Below, one piece after another: positions 1 to 6,185 of a stretch of DNA of 8,178 nucleotides. The DNA lies in NCBI GenBank assembly GCA_030621945.1, contig JAUXGS010000034.1, positions 1 to 8,178 on the forward strand, read 5' to 3'. The DNA comes from Methanosarcinales archaeon (GTDB lineage Archaea > Halobacteriota > Syntropharchaeia > Alkanophagales > Methanospirareceae). A program made the position numbers and the translations under genes. Position 1 is the first letter of the stretch, and every line of letters starts with the position of its first letter. The notes under the pieces are model-generated. The model ran no database searches, was not told the DNA's origin, and saw only the letters and a list, made by a program, of their open reading frames with translations.

Positions 1-2
1 CG

Positions 3-377
3 TTCGGCAGGAATTATGTTGTTTCAAAGGATGAAATGAATATTTTAGATGAAATATCCAAATATAGAACGCCATTTATTCATCCAGAATCGCGAGAAGA
101 AATTCCAGATCGAGAGCACTGTTTTCAAATCATCACAAAGCTTCAAAAATTCGCGGAAGCTATCGAAAATAATGGAATATATCCCACCGTCATTCAAATC
201 AAACGTGATGTTACAAATGAGTATGGAACGCCATATTATGAGGTAGTTGATGCTAAAGGTAATCAATGGGAAATTTACGCGCGTATGTTTGGATTGGACT
301 TTGATAAGGCATATTTTATGTATTCAAAGATCCAACCCGTGGCTATTAATCCAACAATAGTTGAAAAAATATATTAA
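3..377 (+). CDS. Hypothetical protein, probably 5'-truncated at the window edge
   Basis: I do not recognise this protein. From the first in-frame ATG (36) it is 113 residues, but the frame has no stop back to the left edge, and the upstream codons (reading FGRNYVVSKDE) look like ordinary protein, so the gene may begin outside the window. Against that, an AAGG at 27-30 sits 5 nt before ATG 36 and could be its ribosome binding site; both starts remain possible. The product is soluble, mixed-charge and rich in aromatics near the C-terminus, with no signal peptide, membrane segment or clear motif. A hand count over 61-360 gives about 37% G+C, against about 50% in a sampled line of neighbouring hppA, which suggests a different origin or weaker selection. 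It ends 17 bp from the convergent hppA stop. That it is a real gene is fairly likely; its function is unknown. Confidence 0.6.
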   Translation, partial: FGRNYVVSKDEMNILDEISKYRTPFIHPESREEIPDREHCFQIITKLQKFAEAIENNGIYPTVIQIKRDVTNEYGTPYYEVVDAKGNQWEIYARMFGLDFDKAYFMYSKIQPVAINPTIVEKIY

Positions 378-394
378 AAATTGCACATTTCTTC

Positions 395-2497
395 CTACAT
401 CGGCAACACACCGTAAGCCACGAACAACGAGGAGAACAGGATGGCAATCATATTCATTGACTTGATCAGCGGATTGATCGCAGGCCCTGCGGTGTCTTTG
501 AACGGGTCACCGACCGTATCGCCGACGACTGCAGCCTTATGTGCATCGCTCCCCTTTCCACCGAGATAACCATCCTCAATCATCTTCTTCGCATTGTCCC
601 AGGCTGCACCGCCATTCGCCATCATCAGAGCCATCATCAGCCCTGTAATAATCACTCCGATTAACAGCCCGCCGAGTGCAATTGCACCAAGCAAGAGACC
701 TACGACTAAGGGCACCACCACTGCAATCATGCCCGGGACGATCATCTCCCGTAACGCTGCGGCGGTAACGATGTCAACGCATTTGCCGTATTCCGGCTTT
801 GCTGTGCCCTCCCATATTCCTGGTATCTCCTTGAATTGCCTCCGTACTTCTTCAACGATCTTGAATGCGCCTTTACCCACTGCACGCATCATCACCGAGC
901 TGAAGATGAAGGGTAAAAGCCCGCCAATTAATAAGCCAATGAGCACGATAGGATTGAAGAGGCTGAATTCTGCCGGTGACAATCCTATTTTATGTAAATA
1001 ATCGGAAAAGAGCGCTAATGCGGCTATTGCGGCGGATGCAACTGCATACCCTTTGGTTACCGCTTTCGTGGTGTTACCTACCGCATCAAGCTTGTCGGTC
1101 GTGTCTCTAACTTCAGGCGGTAAATCCGCCATCTCTGCTATTCCGCCTGCATTATCGGTAATCGGACCGTACGAATCGAGTGCAACGATTATACCGGTGG
1201 TCGAGAGCATAGCAACTGCAGTAATTGAAATCCCGTACAGTCCCGCCATACTTGCGCCGGTAACCATGAACGGCACGAGATACGCAACCAGTATCCCACC
1301 GCAGATGATTATCACTGGCCAGCCTACGGACATCATACCAACTGCAAGACCAGTAATGAGATTAGTGCCCGCGCCCGTCTTGCTTGCGTCTGCAATCGAC
1401 CTTACGGGTGCATGATCCTGCGTGAAATATTCCGTAACCATCACCATGAGCGCCATTATGATGATCCCCACGACCGCGGAAATGAAGATTGAATAAGCGG
1501 CTGCGTTATTTCCGAATAGAATCATGGTTACCGGGTAAAAAAGAACGACACTGAGCACTGCAGCGGTAATCACGCCCTTGTATAACGCTCCCATGATGCT
1601 CCCCTTCTCGCCCATCCGCACGGCGAAGATAGCAACAATAGATGCGAAGATGGCAACCGCACCCAAAATCAGCGGATATTCAATCAGCGTTAAACTCGAT
1701 GCAATGCCCGGGAAAACTTGTGCTACGTCTCCAGAATTTATCATTAAACCCCCAATGAGCATTGCTGCAATTGACGTAACCACGTACGTCTCAAATAGGT
1801 CTGCACCCATACCTGCACAGTCACCTACATTGTCGCCTACGTTATCCGCAATGACACCGGCATTTCTCGGATCGTCCTCCGGTATCCCTGCTTCTACCTT
1901 ACCTACCAGGTCCGCCCCAACGTCCGCGGCTTTTGTGTATATCCCACCGCCAATCCGGGCGAATAACGAAATCAAAGAAGCTCCAAAACCATACCCCACA
2001 ACGAGGTCAACCGCATGCGAACCGCCGCCGAAAAGAATGTAAAAAACACTTGTGCCCAGTAACGCGAGCCCAACCACCGCAAGCCCGGTTACGGCGCCGC
2101 CCCTGAACGCAATCTCAAGTGCGTTTCGTACACCTGAGAATGCGGCTTGTGCAACTCGGGCATTGCCCCGTGTAGAAACGAACATGCCAATATAGCCTGC
2201 CGCCGCAGACCCTGCTGCACCCACCAAGAACCCTACTGCAATCCTGCCAGAATCGAAATACCCGCCTTCAAAGGCGTTCGCCAATGCAACGACTAATACC
2301 CCTGCGATTATGACCGCAACGACCGCAACAGTCCTGTATTGCCGGTTCAAGTAAGCAGATGCACCCTCTTGAATAGCTCCGGAAATCTCTCGCATTTTAT
2401 CGCTGCCTGAGTCCTGCTTAAGCGTGTAAACGGCTAATACCGCTGCGAATGCCAAACTTACAAGCCCTGCAATCGGGGCTAACCACAATAAGTCCAT
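395..2497 (-). CDS. hppA: Membrane-bound proton-translocating pyrophosphatase, K+-independent type
   Basis: An integral membrane pump that hydrolyses cytoplasmic pyrophosphate to phosphate and exports H+, recovering energy from biosynthetic PPi. The 700-residue length is normal for the family, and the chain is mostly hydrophobic helices (about 16 expected). Seen motifs: the pyrophosphate/Mg2+ site GGGIYTKAADVGADLVGKVE at 183-202, EDDPRN at 207-212, the DNVGDNVGDCAG block at 218-229, the DNAGGIAEM region at 448-456, and the C-terminal KGSDAHKAAVVGDTVGDPFKD at 648-668. In the GNTT segment Lys478 and Thr481 occupy the positions that are Ala and Gly/Ala in K+-dependent enzymes. By family rules this makes it K+-independent, and such enzymes pump H+ rather than Na+. 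The ATG is supported by a GAGGT 11 nt upstream. It is monocistronic, transcribed away from the methylase gene. The family call is very secure; the ion specificity is inferred from residues. Confidence 0.98.
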   Translation of the reverse strand: MDLLWLAPIAGLVSLAFAAVLAVYTLKQDSGSDKMREISGAIQEGASAYLNRQYRTVAVVAVIIAGVLVVALANAFEGGYFDSGRIAVGFLVGAAGSAAAGYIGMFVSTRGNARVAQAAFSGVRNALEIAFRGGAVTGLAVVGLALLGTSVFYILFGGGSHAVDLVVGYGFGASLISLFARIGGGIYTKAADVGADLVGKVEAGIPEDDPRNAGVIADNVGDNVGDCAGMGADLFETYVVTSIAAMLIGGLMINSGDVAQVFPGIASSLTLIEYPLILGAVAIFASIVAIFAVRMGEKGSIMGALYKGVITAAVLSVVLFYPVTMILFGNNAAAYSIFISAVVGIIIMALMVMVTEYFTQDHAPVRSIADASKTGAGTNLITGLAVGMMSVGWPVIIICGGILVAYLVPFMVTGASMAGLYGISITAVAMLSTTGIIVALDSYGPITDNAGGIAEMADLPPEVRDTTDKLDAVGNTTKAVTKGYAVASAAIAALALFSDYLHKIGLSPAEFSLFNPIVLIGLLIGGLLPFIFSSVMMRAVGKGAFKIVEEVRRQFKEIPGIWEGTAKPEYGKCVDIVTAAALREMIVPGMIAVVVPLVVGLLLGAIALGGLLIGVIITGLMMALMMANGGAAWDNAKKMIEDGYLGGKGSDAHKAAVVGDTVGDPFKDTAGPAINPLIKSMNMIAILFSSLFVAYGVLPM

Positions 2498-2508
2498 TTT
2501 TCACTCTT

Positions 2509-2513
2509 ACCTC
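2509..2513 (-). promoter_or_regulatory. Ribosome binding site of hppA
   Basis: The minus strand carries GAGGT, complementary to the archaeal 16S rRNA 3' end, 11 nt before the hppA ATG. It supports the chosen start, which also matches the family's N-terminal length. Confidence 0.7.
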
Positions 2514-2556
2514 AGTTTCTTAAATTATGCTACTCTATTCGATAGTTTACTCTCTA

Positions 2557-2565
2557 AATTTATAT
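2557..2565 (-). promoter_or_regulatory. TATA box (box A) of hppA
   Basis: On the minus strand the sequence reads AATATAAATTTA around here, close to the archaeal box A consensus. A start about 26 nt downstream would fall near 2536, leaving a leader of roughly 39 nt that holds the GAGGT ribosome binding site. Inferred from sequence and spacing only. Confidence 0.55.
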
Positions 2566-2597
2566 TATCTACTAGCACTTTTCTTTTTTCGCACTAC

Positions 2598-2605
2598 TTA
2601 TAAAT
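2598..2605 (+). promoter_or_regulatory. TATA box of the METTL5-like gene, probable near-leaderless mRNA
   Basis: TTATAAAT here is a strong archaeal box A. A start about 26 nt downstream of its centre falls near 2628, only about 7 nt before the ATG at 2635, and no Shine-Dalgarno sequence precedes that ATG. It lies in the divergent region shared with hppA. Confidence 0.6.
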
Positions 2606-2634
2606 GTTACGGTTTTTGCACGACCATTTAAAAA

Positions 2635-3231
2635 ATGAAGAAAAAGGAGCTGGAAATCCTGTTAGAACGTGTGGATGACATAAAGGAGCCCGATGCAGAC
2701 TGGGAGCAATACTCAACGCCCGCTACGGTAGCTTCTGAATTACTCTATTTTGCGTTTATGAATGGAGATATAGAAGACCGGATAGTCTACGATCTCGGAT
2801 GCGGTAACGGAATACTGGGGATCGGTGCGAAAGTATTGGGTGCAAAAGAAGTTATAGGAATAGATAGCGATAAGAAGGCGATAGAAGTTGCACTTCTGAA
2901 TTGTAAGAAGCTGGACGTGGAAGTAGAATTCAGAAGGTGTGATGTGCGATTAGTGGAAGGAGAAGGGGATACCGTCGTGATGAACCCGCCTTTTGGCGCA
3001 CAGAGGAAGAACAGGCATGCGGATCGAGTCTTTTTGGAAAACGCTTTTGAAATAGCGCCTGTTGTTTATTCTATACTTAATACCGGCAGTGAATCTTTTT
3101 TAAGAAGTTTCATGCCCACTGCGGTAATTCATCGTTTTCCAGTCGCTTTTCCACTAAAAAGGCGGTTCTGGTTCCACAAAAAGGATAAGAAAGTCATACC
3201 TGTGGATATATACCGGGTGGAGAGAACGTGA
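2635..3231 (+). CDS. METTL5-like N6-adenine RNA methyltransferase (COG2263)
   Basis: A class I SAM-dependent methyltransferase of the archaeal/eukaryal METTL5 type. Human METTL5 (with TRMT112) makes m6A in the 18S rRNA decoding region, so the likely substrate here is 16S rRNA; that target is inferred. Seen in the 198 residues: an N-terminal EQYSTPATVASELL (24-37), SAM-binding motif I DLGCGNGILGIGA (53-65), the acidic motif II GIDSD (75-79), the catalytic NPPFG (117-121) expected of amino-group methylases acting on adenine, a following FLENAF (133-138), and a basic C-terminal HKKDKK (181-186) before VDIYRVER. Length matches the family. The start ATG has no Shine-Dalgarno sequence; a TATA box about 33 nt upstream suggests an almost leaderless mRNA. 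It is divergent from hppA and convergent with dut, 58 bp away. The family call is strong, the exact target base less so. Confidence 0.9.
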   Translation: MKKKELEILLERVDDIKEPDADWEQYSTPATVASELLYFAFMNGDIEDRIVYDLGCGNGILGIGAKVLGAKEVIGIDSDKKAIEVALLNCKKLDVEVEFRRCDVRLVEGEGDTVVMNPPFGAQRKNRHADRVFLENAFEIAPVVYSILNTGSESFLRSFMPTAVIHRFPVAFPLKRRFWFHKKDKKVIPVDIYRVERT

Positions 3232-3289
3232 GATAAAGCCCAAGATGCTAATTCACAACTCAAGCGTCTTTTGACTTTGGCTTCAAAAA

Positions 3290-3850
3290 CTAAATATTCT
3301 CTGATTGGTATATTCCCTTGTACCCGGTACTTACGACTTTAGCGAGCTTGATAAAAACCAACTGGAGGATACGTGCGTTTTTCTTCACATAGAAGCCCTT
3401 TTCGTTCGCTACTATCAGTAACGATTCGCTTCTACCCTCGTAGCCGGCATCCCAAAATCCCGTTTCAATCGTAACGCCACAGCGTATAAGAGTTGTTCGT
3501 GGCGCTCCGATTGCCATAATATCCTTTGGTAGATGAACAACTTCATTAAACAGTACTTTATACGCTCCTGGCGATAAAAATACCCTGCCAAGGTTAAAAT
3601 CGAGTTCCTCGGTCTCCGAAAGCTTCCGGTCCTTATTGCTGAAATCTACGCAACCAGCACTCACGATTTTTTCTATATGTTGTACCGTCAAATCCACGCC
3701 GTTTGGTTGCAGTTGCGTATTAAGGTCAATCAGGTTCTCGATCAAGGGTGGCTTAGTACTTAAAAGTGCTCTGATTTGAGCTTTTGAAAGCACAGAGCCG
3801 GGCAAATCGGAAAGCTCTTTTTCGATTCTACTTCCCCCGGTTTTACTCAT
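3290..3850 (-). CDS. dut: dUTP diphosphatase, archaeal DCD/DUT family
   Basis: Expected to hydrolyse dUTP to dUMP and PPi, keeping uracil out of DNA and supplying dUMP for thymidylate synthesis; a cytosolic trimer in this family. Seen in 186 residues: QPNGVDLTV (48-56), SPGAYKV (93-99), the substrate-binding PRTTL (117-121, PRSSL in many relatives), WDAGYEGRSESLL (133-145) with Asp134 at the catalytic aspartate position, and a C-terminal YQSEN (181-185) like the YQGEN tail of archaeal dUTPases. The glutamate that dCTP deaminases carry ten residues after this Asp (…TLE…) is Leu144 here, so deaminase activity is unlikely even though databases often name the family dCTP deaminase. The N-terminus is about 18 residues longer than many relatives (GTG at codon 20 is an alternative start), but the ATG has a good GAGGT 7 nt upstream. 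The PPi it releases could feed the nearby pyrophosphatase, though the genes are not cotranscribed. Confidence 0.85.
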   Translation of the reverse strand: MSKTGGSRIEKELSDLPGSVLSKAQIRALLSTKPPLIENLIDLNTQLQPNGVDLTVQHIEKIVSAGCVDFSNKDRKLSETEELDFNLGRVFLSPGAYKVLFNEVVHLPKDIMAIGAPRTTLIRCGVTIETGFWDAGYEGRSESLLIVANEKGFYVKKNARILQLVFIKLAKVVSTGYKGIYQSENI

Positions 3851-3857
3851 TCTTATA

Positions 3858-3862
3858 ACCTC
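3858..3862 (-). promoter_or_regulatory. Ribosome binding site of dut
   Basis: GAGGT on the minus strand lies 7 nt before the ATG at 3850. It decides for this longer start over the GTG at codon 20, which has no such site although it would match shorter relatives. A second GGAGG at 3866-3870 lies slightly farther upstream. Confidence 0.7.
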
Positions 3863-3896
3863 AAGCCTCCGATTCTTAACTGATAGTAGTTAGTAA

Positions 3897-3907
3897 CTTT
3901 TTATTTC
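3897..3907 (-). promoter_or_regulatory. TATA box of dut
   Basis: The minus strand reads GAAATAAAAAG, a fair box A match. Predicted transcription start is near 3876, giving a leader of about 26 nt that contains the GAGGT ribosome binding site. A short palindrome, AGTTA-g-TAACT at 3888-3898, sits right next to it and could be chance. Confidence 0.45.
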
Positions 3908-3920
3908 TGCCGCATAACTT

Positions 3921-3929
3921 ACATATATA
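3921..3929 (+). promoter_or_regulatory. TATA-like element of the CitG-like gene
   Basis: ACATATATA here has its centre near 3925. It would place transcription start near 3951 and give a leader of about 20 nt lacking a recognisable Shine-Dalgarno sequence. Only the sequence and spacing support it. Confidence 0.4.
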
Positions 3930-3970
3930 CCAATACAATACGGTTTCAAAACTTTATCAAATCAAAGATA

Positions 3971-4846
3971 ATGAACGAAGATGACGTTGCGCGAAGTGCG
4001 CAATTGGCTTTGCTCCTGGAAGTATCCGCGTATCCGAAACCCGGCAATGTTGACCGCACACACGATTTTATAGATACGAGCTATGAGCATTTTCTCGCTT
4101 CTTCTGTTGCTGTGTATCCGGTCTTGAGAGCCGCGGCAGCACGCGGGAGCGGCAAAGGACTGGGTGTGGGTGAATTAGTAAGAAGCGGAGTGGAAGAAAG
4201 TACTGCGTGGCAACGCGGTGGAAATACACATTTCGGCGCACTACTTTTGTTAATTCCTTTAACGATGGCAGCGGGCGCTTGCGAGCGCTATGATATGGAA
4301 AAGATAAAGCGAAAAGCAACAGAAATCATGCTGAACACCACTACGGACGATGCAATGGAAGTTTACAGGGCATTTCCAAAGGCAAAAGTGAAAGTGAGAA
4401 GAGACGTGCCAGAACTTGATCTGACGGACGAAGCCTCGATACAAGAGATCCGAGATAAGAAGCTCTCTCTTTACGAGATCCTTACCATTTCTGCATCGTA
4501 TGATTTGATTTCACGGGAATTGGTGGGTGGTTTCGAGTTGACCTTCCGGTATGCCGCGCTGATAAATGATTTTGCCAAAGAGGAGCGCATCAATGATGCT
4601 ATAACGCGTGCTTATCTGAAGTTGCTATCGGAAGAAGAGGATACCTTTATTACAATGAAGTTCAGCTCTGAAAAGAGCAGATACGTGAAGGAGCGGGCAA
4701 AAAGGATTGTAAATCAGGGATATGAGCGTGAAGAGATAGAGGAACTCGATGCGGAACTCATAAAGGAAGGCTTAAATCCCGGCTCTACCGCGGACATAAT
4801 CTCAGCAGCGTTGTTTATCAGTATTCTCGGTGGTTTGAGGTTTTAG
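3971..4846 (+). CDS. Triphosphoribosyl-dephospho-CoA synthase family protein (CitG/MdcB-like)
   Basis: Belongs to the CitG/MdcB family, whose bacterial members join ATP and dephospho-CoA to form the prosthetic-group precursor of citrate lyase and malonate decarboxylase acyl carrier proteins. Seen in 291 residues: the N-terminal YPKPGNVDR (21-29), GGNTHFGALLLLIPL (83-97), TTTDDAMEVYRAF (123-135), YDLISRELVGGFELT (177-191), DTFITMKF (224-231) and a C-terminal LNPGSTADIISAALFI (268-283), all conserved family blocks in the right order; length is normal. No citrate lyase, malonate decarboxylase, CitX or ACP gene is in the window, so the cofactor or acceptor served is unknown. Archaeal members of this family commonly stand alone and their role is not settled to my knowledge. 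A TATA-like CATATATA lies about 45 nt upstream; no Shine-Dalgarno is visible. Its last 29 bp overlap the opposing polynucleotide kinase gene. Confidence 0.88.
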   Translation: MNEDDVARSAQLALLLEVSAYPKPGNVDRTHDFIDTSYEHFLASSVAVYPVLRAAAARGSGKGLGVGELVRSGVEESTAWQRGGNTHFGALLLLIPLTMAAGACERYDMEKIKRKATEIMLNTTTDDAMEVYRAFPKAKVKVRRDVPELDLTDEASIQEIRDKKLSLYEILTISASYDLISRELVGGFELTFRYAALINDFAKEERINDAITRAYLKLLSEEEDTFITMKFSSEKSRYVKERAKRIVNQGYEREEIEELDAELIKEGLNPGSTADIISAALFISILGGLRF

Positions 4847-5780
4847 CGTACAAGTCGGAGCTTTCCTGTCTTTTTTTATAAACTGCTTCCTCCCTAAATC
4901 CACCATTCATCATTATTAGCTTCAGACCACCCGGCTCTATCCCCCGTATAGTTGCACCATCACCTGTATCGGTATCCACCGGTGTAAATACAACTGCCTT
5001 TTCGCGTTCGTAATCTATTTCTCTTAATATTCCAAGCCCCCGAATTTCCCCATATTCATCTTCTCCTTCACCGTTACCTTCGCATATTCTGTCGAAAAGA
5101 CCCACTATTGTGCCTTCTTCCGGAAGCCACGCTAAAGTAGAGAGTTCAAAAACACTGTCCTCAGCCGCTCTAAAATATTTGTTATACGCCTCTTCACGCA
5201 GTGCTCTTCGCTCTTCCCTCGTTCTACTCCTCGTCTCACTCGACATTCGTAGCTTAATGACCTTTGCATTTAAATGCTGTATGATATGTCCCAGTTCATC
5301 CTCTCGCTCTATCGCAACGACAATGGAGGGATCTATCGCTTTTATTTCGAACCGCTTAAACCTCTCCGCATCTTCTCCTTCTATCCATCCTGTTGAGTCC
5401 ACAATTATAACGTCTGCATTGAGCTTCTTTGCTTTCTTCGCAGCGGCTGCTGCCCCGTTCACGCACTCACGCATACAACCGTTAGGCGATGTATTTCCAA
5501 CGAAATAGAGGCTGTGAAGAGGCACTTCTGAAATTATTTGTATTTTGCCCTCCAGAATACCCATTCCTATACAGCACGGGGGCCCTATATCACTTTGGCC
5601 CACATCAGCATCTACAACAGCCACTTTGAGCCCGTGCTCATAAAATCTGTTTGCAAGAGCAGTAGCGGTGTAAGTCTTTCCTACGTCTACACCGCCGAGC
5701 AAGAACAGGGTTAACGGCTTTTGATCATGCCTCAGATAATCTTGCATAGCCCCTTCAATAGCTCGCATGTCGTTCAACAT
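4818..5780 (-). CDS. Clp1/Grc3-type polynucleotide 5'-hydroxyl kinase (COG1341)
   Basis: Predicted ATP-dependent kinase that phosphorylates 5'-OH ends of RNA or DNA, related to eukaryal Clp1 and Grc3, which act in tRNA and rRNA processing. Positions are counted from the GTG at 5783. Seen: Walker A GGVDVGKT (30-37, Lys36 and Thr37), Walker B-like VVDADVGQSDIGPP (56-69), a VDSTGWIEGEDA segment (128-139), the base-like IEREDEL (158-164), an Arg-rich lid SSETRSRTREERRALREEAY (181-200), and a C-terminal beta-type domain after about 220. Length (320) is usual or slightly short. I chose the ATG at 5780; the GTG just before it (5783) adds one residue. A TATA element centred near 5811 would start transcription only about 5 nt upstream, and no Shine-Dalgarno is seen, so the message is probably leaderless. 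The last ~20 residues look like a polar tail beyond the conserved fold and overlap the CitG-like gene. Whether it prefers RNA or DNA cannot be told. Confidence 0.88.
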   Translation of the reverse strand: MLNDMRAIEGAMQDYLRHDQKPLTLFLLGGVDVGKTYTATALANRFYEHGLKVAVVDADVGQSDIGPPCCIGMGILEGKIQIISEVPLHSLYFVGNTSPNGCMRECVNGAAAAAKKAKKLNADVIIVDSTGWIEGEDAERFKRFEIKAIDPSIVVAIEREDELGHIIQHLNAKVIKLRMSSETRSRTREERRALREEAYNKYFRAAEDSVFELSTLAWLPEEGTIVGLFDRICEGNGEGEDEYGEIRGLGILREIDYEREKAVVFTPVDTDTGDGATIRGIEPGGLKLIMMNGGFREEAVYKKRQESSDLYAKTSNHREY

Positions 5781-5804
5781 CACATAATTATTTTTATTGT
5801 AGCG

Positions 5805-5818
5805 TAAAATATTTTTAA
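5805..5818. promoter_or_regulatory. Palindromic TATA element shared by divergent promoters
   Basis: AAAATATTTT at 5806-5815 is a perfect 10-bp palindrome inside an AT stretch, so it reads as a box A on both strands. Leftward, a start about 26 nt away (near 5785) would make the polynucleotide kinase mRNA almost leaderless. Rightward, a start near 5837 would give the UPF0147-ychF operon a leader of about 61 nt with a ribosome binding site. Confidence 0.45.
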
Positions 5819-5882
5819 TGAGTTATTCTTTTACTCTTTTACAGGTCTCCATTTGTTTTGCTTTACACGGGATATAGAGGGA

Positions 5883-5887
5883 GAGGG
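5883..5887 (+). promoter_or_regulatory. Ribosome binding site of the UPF0147 gene
   Basis: GAGGG within a purine-rich run, 10 nt before the ATG at 5898. It supports translation by the Shine-Dalgarno route, in contrast to the divergent kinase gene. Confidence 0.6.
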
Positions 5888-5897
5888 ATAAGAGCGA

Positions 5898-6179
5898 ATG
5901 AAGGTTGTTGATAAAGAAGAAATCGTGGAGAAATGCACCGAGATGCTTGAAGAGATGCTGGGCGATATTACGGTTCCGAGAAACATAAGGAGATCAACGA
6001 GTGCAGTAAAAAATAAGCTGCTGAATGGCAATGAGCCACTGGCAGTGCGAGTGGCAACCGTGATCTCTGATTTGGATGAACTAACCACCAACCCGAATGT
6101 TCCTTCCCATACAAGGGCGTTAGTGTGGAGCATAGTAAGTCAGTTAGAAACGATTGCGGTTGATGAGATGAATGAATGA
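5898..6179 (+). CDS. UPF0147 family protein
   Basis: A small (93-residue) archaeal conserved protein of unknown function. It is recognised by VPRNIRRST (26-34), RVATVISDLDEL (51-62), the NPNVPSHTRALVW block (65-77) and SQLET (81-85), spaced as in the UPF0147 family. It is predicted all-helical and acidic, with no membrane segment or catalytic motif. A purine-rich GAGGG at 5883-5887, about 10 nt before the ATG, is a good ribosome binding site, and an in-frame upstream start is not needed. It is the first gene of a tight operon: ychF begins 6 nt after its stop. The pairing with a ribosome-associated GTPase hints at a translation or ribosome role, but that is inference from context only. Confidence 0.92.
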   Translation: MKVVDKEEIVEKCTEMLEEMLGDITVPRNIRRSTSAVKNKLLNGNEPLAVRVATVISDLDELTTNPNVPSHTRALVWSIVSQLETIAVDEMNE

Positions 6180-6185
6180 GAAGAA

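Noticed and set aside
594..2042. Three long plus-strand open frames (120-154 codons) opposite hppA
   Set aside because: They lie wholly inside a textbook hppA, have no family resemblance, and are Ala/Pro/Ser/Ile-rich in the way expected when a biased membrane-protein gene is read on the other strand.
3269..3288. Hairpin TTTTGA / TCAAAA between the methylase and dut
   Set aside because: Only 6 bp, AT-rich, with an 8-nt loop and no clean T-tract; too weak to call a terminator.
3888..3898. Palindrome AGTTA-g-TAACT beside the dut TATA box as an operator
   Set aside because: Five-bp arms in AT-rich DNA are expected by chance, and no regulator gene or second copy is in view.
5110..5508. 132-codon plus-strand frame opposite the polynucleotide kinase
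   Set aside because: It is the mirror of the kinase's coding strand, rich in Ser/Leu/Ala, with no conserved motif and no supported start.
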